Shown here: positions 53,399 through 63,818 of the stretch, one piece after another
How positions within the stretch are numbered: the first letter of the stretch is position 1
Layout: the number at the start of each line of letters is the position of its first letter
NCBI RefSeq assembly: GCF_000340215.1
Contig: NW_006921538.1
Span: forward strand, 1,488,001 to 1,552,000
Origin: Pseudocercospora fijiensis CIRAD86
Taxonomy: Eukaryota > Ascomycota > Dothideomycetes > Mycosphaerellales > Mycosphaerellaceae
Reading direction: 5' to 3'
DNA: 64,000 nt
Translations under genes and position numbers: made by a program
The notes under the pieces: generated by a model
The model's database searches: none
Seen by the model: the letters and a program-made list of their open reading frames with translations, nothing else
Told to the model about the DNA's origin: nothing

Positions 53399-54482
53399 TC
53401 ACATCATCATCTCGTCGTCACCCATCTGCCTCGCATGATCCTGCTGGTTCATCCGTTCCCAGTCCGCATGATTCCTGATCTGCTCGTACATGCCATACTG
53501 ATCTGCCATGTTGCCAATGGGGCTCGCAGGAGCCCACAGACAGCCAGCATTGGCATACACGGGATCAGAGTGATGCTCATATCCTTCTGCTATGTAGGGC
53601 TCTACCTCTGGCTTGCTGCTCAGTGGTCCACGTCCTGCAGCGATAGACGCTGCCCGTATACGCGCTGCCGGAGGCCATGCTGCTTCACCCGGCTGTCGGA
53701 TCGCTGACATTGGTTCCGACATGTAAGCTTGAATCATGCTCTGCTCGTCTCTGGCTTGCATGTGCTGCTCATATCGGACTCGTGCCTCTTCCTCCTCCCT
53801 CTGTAGGCTCGTCGAGCCCCAATGATTGTTCAAATGCTGCTCGAGCGGGTACGATGGTGGAGAGATCCTCCACAGCTCAAGGAGGCGGAGTCTCTGCTCA
53901 TAGTCAGCGTTGGCGAAGAGCTCTATCTGATTGGGGAGGAGGGAAGAGGGATCGATGCTGTTTTGTCGTAATGTCTCGGCCATTGCCTCGGGCATCAATG
54001 ACTCGTTATACGGCGGCGGTGGGCTTCTCGAAGGCTCAGACTGTGTTTCCGCTCGTATGTAAGGCGTGCCCGTGTAGTGAGCCGATGCAAATGTCAACGG
54101 TGCATCGCTCTTCTCGGGACTCATGGGGAGTTGCTGAACGATCGTCTGTGCTTGGCCCTCGTACTGCGGCTGCTGCACGGCTGCAGCTTGATGCTGTTGC
54201 TGCTGAGTAGAGAGCTGTGAAAAGAGCTGTGCGAGCTCGTCATGCTGATACGTGTTCATGCTGCCCTTGCTCTGCCCGGCGAAATCTGCGCCTGCCGCCT
54301 TGATTCCACACTGCATGTGACTAGAAGTTAGTCGGGTTGAGGGGCTGGGGCGGCCTATTGTCAAGGCCGTGGCTTACGTGTGTGCAAGTATGCTCTGCTG
54401 TCCAAACAGTGCCTGTGTACTCGACAGGAGTGTTGTAGCTGCACCTATCGCAGTAGTGAACAAGAACTGGCCAACCCAGCAT
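53399..54482 (-). CDS. Gln-rich protein with N-terminal CxxC zinc-ribbon motif
   Basis: Minus strand, exons 54482-54378 and 54310-53399, 67-bp intron (GTAAGC...CAG), 338 residues. The splice joins CDRC in exon 1 to CTHC across the boundary, giving C-x2-C-x18-C-x2-C, a pattern that fits a small zinc ribbon at residues 11-36; the cysteine completing the second pair comes only from exon 2, which supports the intron. Exon 1 is GWPVLVHYCDRCSYN-like. The rest is disordered: a Gln run (QQQQHQAAAVQQPQ, about 65-80), PPPPYN and PPSY motifs, and a helical Glu/Arg stretch near 190. No known family. Could be a nuclear regulator or adaptor; unproven. A start slightly upstream of 54482 is possible. Confidence 0.6.
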
Positions 54483-55574
54483 GTCCCGGTGCCGATATTG
54501 ATCCCGTGGTGCCGGCAAACTCCAAATGCGACCCAGCAGACGAAGTGGTTCGTCCAGATTGATCCTCCAAAATGCCAAAAGAGGTTGCTATTTGGTACGA
54601 GTCAAAAAGGAAAGGGTGCAGGAGCAATGTCAAGATCAAGCACTCTTCCTTCTCAGCTTTCTTCGGTCGCTCTTCTCGTCGATACAACCTCCCTTGGCTT
54701 CTCGTCGAGAAGATTGGCTTCTGAAAGCAGAGAAGTCGAAGGCGTGTCAATGACTTTCGGAAAAGCAAAGGTCTCGACGAGTCTTCCCGTAATCCGACAA
54801 AGGAGTGCGCTGTGCTGGACGGCGTAGCCGCTCTGGTGGGGGTTCTTGGTTAGATTGCTTGTATTCGGTCGTACAGTAAGCTATCGCTATCGACTGCTAT
54901 CTACGTGCCAAAACGAAGAAGGAGGTGAGTGTTGATATGTGGGAGGAGGAAGGGAGCAGGGGAAGAAGTCATATCTGGCGGTATGATGAGTGACGGAATG
55001 TGATCACGCCGGTGCGCGTCATGCAGCTAAAATTGGGTTGGGACTAATCACATTTCATTCGCCGCAAAGCCTGCAGTTGGGCAACAACGAACAGGCCGGC
55101 CCGCGCTTCTCTGTCACGCCGACGCCGACATTTGATTTGAGCCGCTGAAACGTGGCAGTTTGATGGCCGTCCTGCCATGCGGAAGAATTGGACAAGATGT
55201 TGCAAAACACAGGCCGTAGAAATGGCACACGTTTCACTTCTTCTGCAAGTAGACTTGGGCCAGAGGGAAGCCAAATCGCGATGCCCGCTGCTACGGCGGG
55301 CTTTTGGAGGCAAGCGTGACATTAGTCTCGGGTGTATCCGTACTGGCGTCCGACGCGCGATCTCGAAGCTGCCTGTGCCTGGGCTGTATGCCTGCCCGAG
55401 CTCTAGAAACAAACCATCAAACACCACCACCCAATCGACCACTTCACCTCGCCATACATCAAACACACCCCATACAGCTGCGCACAGTAGACATCTTCAG
55501 TTTCATTCCAGCTCGACTGCTCTGCATACTGCTGCGCCGACCTTGACTTCACCACCGTCTTCAAAACAGCAGCC
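54483..55574. other. Divergent intergenic region, zinc-ribbon gene / proteasome gene
   Basis: About 1.1 kb. Small frames on both strands with no domain. It should hold both promoters. I looked for a yeast-type proteasome control element and saw no exact copy. Confidence 0.5.
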
Positions 55575-56561
55575 ATGGTCAGTGAAACACATAAACTGCT
55601 GTCACATGCATTGGCTGACGGCTTGTATAGACCTCCATAGGCACGGGCTACGATCTTTCCAACTCCGTCTTCTCCCCCGATGGTCGCAACTTCCAGGTCG
55701 AATACGCAGTCAAGGCAGTAGAGAATGGCGGCACAGCAATCGGCATCCGCTGCAAGGATGGCGTTGTGCTGGCACTAGAGAAGCTCGTCACAAGCAAACT
55801 GCTCAAGAAAGATGCGAACAAGCGGATAGCCACGGTGGATCGGAATATCGGCGTGGTAAGCAATGCAAAACGTGTCGGAAAGTGATGCCCATACTAATGC
55901 ATCCCCCGACCAGGTGCACTCTGGCCTCTTACCTGATGGCCGACACTTCGTCTCCCGCGCGCGCGACGAAGCCTCATCCTGGCGCAGCACATACAAAGCA
56001 CCCATCCCCGTCGCATCACTCGCGAACCGCATGGGCGCCTACGTACAAGCATATACACTCTACTCCTCCGTACGACCATTCGGCATCACCGCCATCGTTG
56101 GTGGCTGGGATGCAGAAACCGAGTTGGACGTCGATGGTGCAGTAGGCTCAGGACCAAAGGTGGGAGCTGGTGGCAAGACCAAGGGTGTCAAGGAAGGTGG
56201 ACCGTACCTCTACATGATCGAGCCATCAGGGCTATACTGGGGTTACTATGGCGCCGCCACAGGCAAGGGCAGACAAGCAGCGAAAGCTGAATTGGAGAAA
56301 TTGAAGCTGGATCCAAAGGCTGGCGAGACGCTCAGCTTGGAAGAGGGCGTGAAGGAGGCGGCTCGCATTATCTACGTGGCACATGACGACAACAAGGACA
56401 AGGAGTTTGAGTTGGAGATGACTTGGATCAGCGCAGTCAACGGACCGACCCAGGGCAGACATGAGGAAGTGCCGAAGCATCTGCGGGAAGAGGCTGAGCG
56501 TCTGGCGAAGATCGCCATTGAGGGTGAAGATGAGGAAGAAGAAGGCAAGATGGAGGAGTGA
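55575..56561 (+). CDS. PRE10: 20S proteasome subunit alpha7 (Pre10/PSMA3)
   Basis: Three exons: 55575-55577 (ATG only), 55631-55855, 55914-56561; 291 residues. Protein reads [19 protein letters not shown], the N-terminal gate helix signature of alpha subunits, then [20 protein letters not shown], and later [19 protein letters not shown] and [23 protein letters not shown]. These identify the alpha3/PSMA3 type, called Pre10 or alpha7 in yeast, part of the outer ring that gates the 20S core. Relative to yeast there is an insertion of about 25 Gly/Val/Lys-rich residues before [10 protein letters not shown]. The acidic C-terminal tail ([11 protein letters not shown]) is typical of this subunit. 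Introns are 53 and 58 bp. Confidence 0.95.
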
Positions 56562-57079
56562 AGAATTGATGGAATGTAAGATACAAGTGCATAAGACGAG
56601 CATAGAGCAGCCGCGGCGAGGCGAGGCCAGGCGAGGCGTCAGGCGCTGCATTTGCTGTAACAATTCCTGACATGGCCATGATTCGAATCTGATTACCAGG
56701 AGCTACATATTCCCGACCCTGTGCCGACTAGTACGATTCTGTAAAAGACCTATGGTGCCTTGCAAAAGGGCCTGGACGCTGGAAGCGGGGGATTAGGGCC
56801 TACTACCATATCTTCCAACTGAGCAACCAACGACTATATAGCATTAAATATTGCAGTAACACGGTCGCAAATGCGACTACTATATGTTATCTTATATACT
56901 GTATCTTCTTATATATATTAAGTACCTATAATAGTGTTGTTCGTGCCGTATCTATCTAGAAGCCGTATTTTTAGTACCTAGCTAGCTTTAGGCCGTTCCC
57001 TTCGAATCCGTATACCTCTACTATATATATATATACTATACCTGCACTTATAAAACAAGACGAGAACCTAATATAATAG

Positions 57080-58080
57080 GCCTTAGATAATAGTATAGAA
57101 GCCTACCTTGTCGTTAAAATACTACTTAGCAACTATTATAGCTCGCGGACTACTATTTAGAACCGGATTACGAGGTAGAAGAAGATAGCGACTATATTTC
57201 TAGCAAAAGGTAGAAGGCCGCATATTATAATACCGGCTATACGTAACGATCTATTAGACTTCCTAATAATAAGAAGTATATACTAGCTCGAAGAGATATA
57301 GATAATATTGCTAGAAAATTACTTTAAAGAATAGGTCTTATAATCGACTATTAGTCGCTATCTTAGCAGTAGTAACTTTATATACAAATTGCTATCTCGT
57401 ACGGCTTTATAAAGAGACCCTATTATAAGGGCACTATTTAAGGCTAAGTTACAGTTATTTACGGCCTTCTAGATTGTATACCTTAACGAGTCTTATACTT
57501 TAGACAAGACAGCCCTTCGAAGGCGTAGATAGTTACTAAGAGGTATGCTAGCAAGGGATGTCTAGTATCTATACTATTCGTAGCGATATACGATCCTTCT
57601 AGTATATACGATTAATAGCTATCTTCCGGAGCTACTAATACAATAAGGCAGTATTAATAGTAAAGACTTTATAGCATTTGTACGCTATCGAGTATTACTA
57701 CGTTGTACGCTATATCTAGGTCTACGGTTAGTTATACTGCTAGATAACTGCAGTACCTATTTAAGAGCTATTCTAAAGGAAATGTGCTTAGCTAAGGGTA
57801 TATACCTACTCTTTCTTCTACTATATTCGCCTAACTATAACGCTATTGAATTAAGCTTTAAGCACCTAAAGTACTAGATTAAGAAGCACTAGCAGACAAT
57901 GCCTAAATACAGGTTACCTTACTAGCAGGTAGACTTCTAGGTATACCTAGAATTAGTATATAAGCGATAGGGTGACAATATTAATTACCTAGCGCAGTTC
58001 AAGCACTACAAAGTGCTCGAGAAGCTATATAAATATAGTCTAATACTGCCGGCGGAGATATAGAATAGGAGGCAGTAATT
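57080..58080 (+). mobile_element. RIP-killed Tc1/mariner-type DNA transposon relic
   Basis: One frame, with many TAG/TAA stops, reads a DDE transposase. It has a helix-turn-helix-like part (STISRYLSSSN, 57344 on), a YLNES segment at about 57482, LLDNCST at about 57737 and YSPNYNAIE at about 57824-57850. These match the Asp, Asp and Glu blocks of the Tc1/mariner (DDE_3) superfamily. All are in the same frame, so there are no net indels. The first catalytic Asp position is AAC (Asn), a G-to-A change consistent with RIP. Stops sit where family members carry Trp or Gln. Terminal inverted repeats were not found. Dead copy. Confidence 0.75.
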
Positions 58081-58716
58081 GCGATATACGTTAAATTCTA
58101 GCTCGATTTGTGTACGGAGTGCTAAGACCTTTTATACTATAGTAAATTAATACTATATTCTCTTCTAAGGAACTTCTAACGGTTGCCGTTTATACTATTG
58201 CTACTAGAAGTCATTATATCGTCTCTTAAAGGCGTAGCAATTTCGAGGCTTAGCACGTCGGAGCAAATTTCAAAATGTCCGATATTTAGCTAAATACTAT
58301 ATATTATTACAACAACACTACATTATTGATATTATAATAGCCGGCAATTTAATAACAGGTACGGCGCTATTATATAAAAAAACAACGATATAAATCGTAT
58401 ATATAGTTGTAGTGTAATCTATCGACAACTAAAATTAATATTATCGGCTAAGCTTAAAGGTAGTAAGGAAAGCGGAGGTAGGGCTTAGAATAGCAAATTT
58501 GATGTCAAACATTTAGCTATTAAAGATTCAATACCTATATAGCGCTAGAAGTTAACTATACTCTATCCAAATCAATCTATATAAAGCACGCGGTCTACCT
58601 ATAGTATTACCTCTTATACCTCTAAGTTATAGAACTAAAATCGGATAGATAGTTATAGTGATCTAGACAGCTAGGGTTAGCAAAGCTAGCTTATTATTAT
58701 ATCGGCTTCGTACCTC

Positions 58717-60489
58717 TCAATTTCGGCTACTTTAACGCATTATAGCAAAGTCTATAACTTGCTTACGAAGCGCCTATCTAATGCCGAAGGCCGGCACTAC
58801 TCTCGCTAACCTATTCTTATTCTCTTAGCGTCGCAGTTATCTCAAATTCTAGGCGTTATCTATAATAGCTTTAGTAATAGCCTCCTACCTATCCTACTAT
58901 ATCGGATGCTATTAGAAGAACTAGACTAAGAAGAGAGGTGTCTCTATATAGTTACCTAATATAGTGCTAATATCCGGCGGCACTAGCGAGCTACGGAGCT
59001 GTTACTATAGTATAGATTAGACCTACTATTAAGGTTGCAGAGCGCTTATAATAGCAGGGTTAGCTATTATTAGCCGAAACAGTATCGGGTTAAACTATTG
59101 CTACTATTGCTACTGTTGCTACTATTGTTGTTGCTAAAGCAAGGCTATAAGCAAGATAGACTCGCTGCCGCTACTGCTATTACTAGTCGGTTACTATCGC
59201 TCGGTAGTAAGGGCGCCTATAAGACTATCGATTATATGCTATTACTAAGAAGCCTTATTCTTCGCAGAAGCGGCGGTCTTAGCCTACACGTATTCTTCGT
59301 AAGAAGCGACAATCTTGTCGGTAATCTCTATAGGCATATAGTATAGAAGAGCGCTATTAATTCGGACTATATTAGCAAATTCCTTTGCGTAAGAGCCTAT
59401 TACACTATAATAGACTCTACGGCGCTTGTAACAGCTAATTCTACGACCTAACTTCTTATTGTCGCACTAGTAATTATTGCATTCAAACTGCTTAAATACT
59501 ATCGAGAATACCTCGTCGTCTTTACGGCATTCTTCCTTCGTCTTGTTATTAGTATTCTTTCGGCTATTCTTAACCTAAGAGGCTAGTTATAGCGGCTCTA
59601 GTAGATCGCTATTAATCTTGACAAACTAATTACTATTTAGTAGAGTTAATAGTCGATTAGGTATAGCAACGCGCTTATAGCTCTTAAGGACCTTAATAAT
59701 ATAGTAAGTGTTAGTATTAGCGTAATAGCGTAGGAACTTAGCTACCTTTTTATAATAGTCGTCCTCGTAGATAATATTATAGAAAGTCTTCGAGCGCTTC
59801 GGTATAGATAGCCGTATATAGTAGATAGTAAATACACGGTCTAGCTATTATTGTAAGCCGAGCCCTTCTACAAAAACCTATAAAGCTACTCTATCCTTAA
59901 CCTTCTATATTAACTGCGCTATCTTATTGTTATTTAGCCTCGAGTAGGCAAAGTCTATGTTATCATCTTCTAGCACATTATTTATAGTTATAATATTGTG
60001 CTATTTGCCGTATAATCGATACTAAACGATCTATATAAGATCTGCGCTAAAGGGCTTCTTATTCGCTTGTAGCTTCGACGTTAGTATAGCTTTAGGCATA
60101 CGTAAAGTCGGTCGGCGTCGCGAGCTAGCTTCTAAGTGCAATTTCTTAATAACGCTATTAAGTGTCGACAATAGCTTAGCAGGAGGTTTATTAGACAAGT
60201 CGGCGCTATTATTCTACCGTTTAGATAATGTTTTGCGGGTCTTGTTTCGTAGTGTTTTGCCCTTAGTCGATTTCCGCTTACGCGAAGAAGCTAGCTTTAC
60301 GCCCGCAGCTAGTACCTTCGGCGCCTCCGTAGGCGGCTAGTCCTTCTTAATACTCTATCTTATATAATACTAACCCCCCTTAGCGGGCATACTAGTTCTA
60401 CGAGACGCTAGTTTTAGTACGATTACTAGCCTCGGCGGAACTGTCTTCCTACGAATAGAAGGCTCGGAAATAGTAGAGGGAGGTAGCAT
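58717..60489 (-). pseudogene. Unidentified 590-codon frame, full of TAG/TAA stops but without indels
   Basis: Minus strand. The ATG at 60489-60487 and the TGA at 58719-58717 are in phase, and four internal landmarks checked (ATG codons at 60390, 60099 and 59337, and the Gln-coding tract near 59127) fall in the same frame. All in-frame stops before the end that I read are TAG or TAA, as expected from CAG, CAA or TGG after RIP. The product would have a Pro/Arg/Lys-rich basic N-terminus, a long Ile/Tyr-rich middle part, a Cys cluster (ECNNY, CDNKK, ISCYKRRR) near codon 350, and a Gln run near codon 455 followed by an Arg/Gln-rich helical end. I recognise no family. It may be the gene of an undescribed mobile element or a repeated host gene. 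Confidence 0.7.
59098..59136. repeat. Degraded polyglutamine-coding trinucleotide tract
   Basis: On the minus strand this is a run of CAA, CAG and TAG codons, about 13 in a row, inside the 590-codon relic. The TAGs interspersed with CAAs are what a CAG/CAA run would become after C-to-T changes. Confidence 0.75.
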
Positions 60490-60826
60490 TTAGGAGGTCC
60501 TCTCTAAGTTAGAATATACTAGTTCTACCGCTTCTTTCGACCGTATATATATTATAGGCTCGTCGTTACTTGTCTCTTCGCCTAGTAATCTATTCTCTTT
60601 ATCGTCGTCGTTATTGCTATCCTTATTATATAAAGAGTTAAGCTACTAGCTAAACCGCAAGCTATCGTCCTATATAGACAGATTATTAAATACTTCTTAG
60701 GTACGTAGAAGATATACTTCTTGTTAGTATAGTTGCTCGTTAAACGGAATAGTATTAGGCGGAAATAGTATATATTGTTGCTATAGAAACTAGTGTTCAA
60801 AGTCGCGTTATATAAACGGGGGCGGG

Positions 60827-61134
60827 TGTTACGGATCTAATTAGTTAGAGTCCTTACATAATCTTAGAGCGACGCTAAGACTAGTAGGCTGAGCTGTCGC
60901 TCTATCTTACTAGGAGCGATAGGAGCGGTCGAGAGCGACAGCGTCGCTTACGTCGCTCGCGACTATAGACAAGATGTCTCCTTTATATTTAGGAACGCCG
61001 GAATGCCCTTATAGCTCGAGGCGTTTAACTTATATTACCTACTTACTAATTGGAATTACCTTTGTACCAATTATTCTATCTCTGCCTCCCGCTTATATTA
61101 GCCTCTCTAAAGAAGCCTCGGCTTATACGTAATA
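60827..61134 (+). repeat. Probable 5' LTR of a Gypsy-type retroelement
   Basis: Starts TGTTACG and ends CGTAATA, which is the inverted repeat of the start except for one C-to-T change; length 308 bp. A start of this TGTTACG type is common in fungal Gypsy LTRs, and the gag-like frame begins about 170 bp further on. The partner LTR is not in the window, so the borders rest on the terminal repeat only. Confidence 0.6.
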
Positions 61135-61299
61135 AGAAGTTACCTAACGATCTGTCGCGAGTAACTGTAATACTTTGAACGCCCTTAGGATAAGTACCTT
61201 ATTATAAGTCGGAAGGGGAACTCCCGCCCCTAGCGAGACAGGCAGTACTCGACGTACTACCTCTAGTGCTAGCAACGCACTCGGAACCTATACCGGAAA

Positions 61300-62155
61300 C
61301 GATTCTCTTAAGATCGGAAAGCTAGACTTTTATTACGGCGACCGAGACAAGTTCGATACCTAGGTTAGCTAGATAGATATATATTTCATATTTAACTAGG
61401 TTTAAGATAACTTAAAGCTAGTCTTCGTAACGACGTTTATGCGAGGTAGGGCTTAGCATTAGGTTAAACCATTTCTTAGGACCTATCTAGATAGTAACGG
61501 GACCGACAATTCGGATAGAATCTTCGCAAGCTACGAAAATCTTAAGCGTACGATAAAGAAGGTCTTTAGATCTTCTAACGAGGTTGCTACCGCAGTTAGG
61601 GTTATCTAACACTTAACTTAGAAGGGGTTATATACCGATTATGCCGCTAAATTTTAGGAATACGCCTAACTTACGGATTAGGACGACGAAGCTCTTATAA
61701 TAATGTATCGGCGAGGTCTTAAGGATAACGTTAAAGACGAGCTTATACGCGACGGTAGAAAAATAGATAATATAGGAACATTAGTTAAGGTTACGATCGA
61801 TCTCGACGATAGGCTCTACGAACGAGCTTTAGAACGACGTTACGATTCTAAGACTTCTAGAAAAGCTAGTTACACTCCTAGATACGATAATAGACGAAAC
61901 TATAGTACCTACGATAAACTAAAGGGGAACAACTACTACGGTACGTAACTAATAGAGCTAGACGCTACCTAGAAGGGTCGAGCAATTAAAGGAAGAAAAG
62001 GTAAGAGTTCGCCTAAGAAAGTAGGAAGATTAACTTGCTATACGTATAGTAAGGAAGGCTATATAGCACGGAACTGCCGCGGCAAGAATATAGTACGACG
62101 CGAACAGTTTAATATAATACAACGAAAGGACTCGGGTAGAGAAGGCTACTAAATA
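61300..62155 (+). pseudogene. Gypsy-type gag relic
   Basis: One frame with many TAG/TAA reads a capsid-like region (KLDFYYGDRDKFDT, then IFASYENLKRTIKKVF, DYAAKF, MYRRGLKDNVKDEL), the pattern of fungal Gypsy gag. A stretch at 61703-61948 remains open for 81 codons. The nucleocapsid zinc knuckle at 62036-62077 reads CYTYSKEGYIARNC: second Cys and His are both Tyr, changes explained by single G-to-A and C-to-T steps. Not functional. Confidence 0.8.
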
Positions 62156-63119
62156 GTAGTAGAGCTATACTCTATTAATAACGCGCCGAGGACCTACGTA
62201 GAGGTCGTAAAGAAAGAGCTACGACAAATCTATATAATAGCACGACGATAAGAACCCGTATATAGAGCCCTTTACTAGAGATTCTATTACGACGACTAAT
62301 ACTAAATTCATTATTCTACTAAAGTAGAAGCAGGATTCTTCCCTTAGATTAGGCGACTCGTACGAGAAGATGCGAAATCCTAGTTAGAAGAAGAAACAAT
62401 TGATAAATCTTGCTTAGATGCCGATAATAAAGAAAACCGAGATCCGGAAGCTTTATTCCCTCCCGGGGAGGAGTTAGGAGCTATCCTAGAAGTACCGGAG
62501 TCCCCTTAGTAAGAGGAGGAATAGTAAGAAGATTTAGAAGGAAGTCTAGATACCGAGGAAGAAACTACGAATAAAGAGAGTAAAGATGAATTCGGGATTA
62601 ATAACGATACGATCCTTATATTTATAATAGATACACCTATAGCAGCGCGAACAATCGCCTTATATCTAGTACGCAAATACGAGGAAATGTTTCTAAAGGT
62701 TAACGGACAACGGAAGGTCGATCCTATCCAATTTGATTATTTCTAGATAAGCTTACGGGCAAAATTCTAGAATTACCCCCGGATACCTATAGACTATACG
62801 TACTATAACTTTATTACGGAGCGAGTACCGATAGGAAGCATAATTACGCCCTACGGATACGTCCTACCCGACGAAAGGACGATTATTACTTAAGACATAC
62901 GTTAGACGGTTTAGCGATTAAATTAGCAATACTAAAAGGCTATAGCAGCGTAGGGACGGGACGCATGCAACGATACCCTTAAGGAAAAATTATATGCCGA
63001 AGAAGCACGAACGGTAGGACTACGGATCCGTAACTAGTTAGAACAACGTTAGGCTACTAATTAGTCGGGAAACGGACCAACTCTCTAGATTAGAGTGTTC
63101 TAAGAGAGTTCCTTAATAC

Positions 63120-63818
63120 CGAAAGCGCTCAAGCATTAATAGCAGTCTTCTGCACGAAAGTTATCGTTAACGGGCACCCGACGAGTACATTAATAGATTC
63201 CGGAGCGAGCGGGAACTTTGCCTCCGAATTATTCGTTAAAAGCCGAGGGATCGCAACCCGAAGTAGAAGAGAAGGAGCGTATAAACTTATAGCAGTAGAT
63301 AGGTTACCGCTACCTAGTATAGAACGAGAAACGATACCGTTACTACTAGCTATCTAACAGCACTACGAGGAGATTGTCTTAGATGTTACTAATATAGCTA
63401 GTTATAACATTATATTAGGTATACCTTAGTTGAGAAAGTATAACCTAGTCGTAGACTAGAGAAAAGGAGTACTTATATTTAAGGAATGCGACTATATAAT
63501 CGGCATTTAACCTATATAGCGGTAGCGTTCGTAGGCAGATAAGATTGATAAACGCAGGGCGACTCGTAAGACGTTTACGTCGATAGGAATTACGGAGAAC
63601 CGTATTCAACCCGGATCGATACTACCGTTAGGTTAGGAGGGTTATAATAATGATTACGGGAAGGATAGAAGTTATACGCTATCGAAGAATGAAACTAGAA
63701 TCTCGGACCTAGACATTCCTAAAGAGTATACTAAGTAGAAGCGACTCTTTAAAGAGGAGAGAGGCAAGGCAGCCTTACTTAAACACTAACTATAGGATTA
63801 TAAAATACACTTACAGTG
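63120..63818 (+). pseudogene. Gypsy-type protease and start of reverse transcriptase, truncated by insertion
   Basis: The retropepsin motif IDSGASGNF lies at 63193-63219, followed by IASYNIILGIP at about 63397-63429, where a TAG replaces the Trp usual in this family. From about 63721 the frame continues with a segment typical of the region before the Gypsy reverse transcriptase core. It is in a different phase from gag (shifted by one), in line with separate gag and pol frames. Similarity stops at 63818, where another repeat begins; the rest of pol is not in the window. Confidence 0.75.

Noticed and set aside
56690..56850. Possible tRNA gene on the minus strand
   Set aside because: D-arm and T-arm like strings are present, but their spacing is far too large and I could not pair an acceptor stem.
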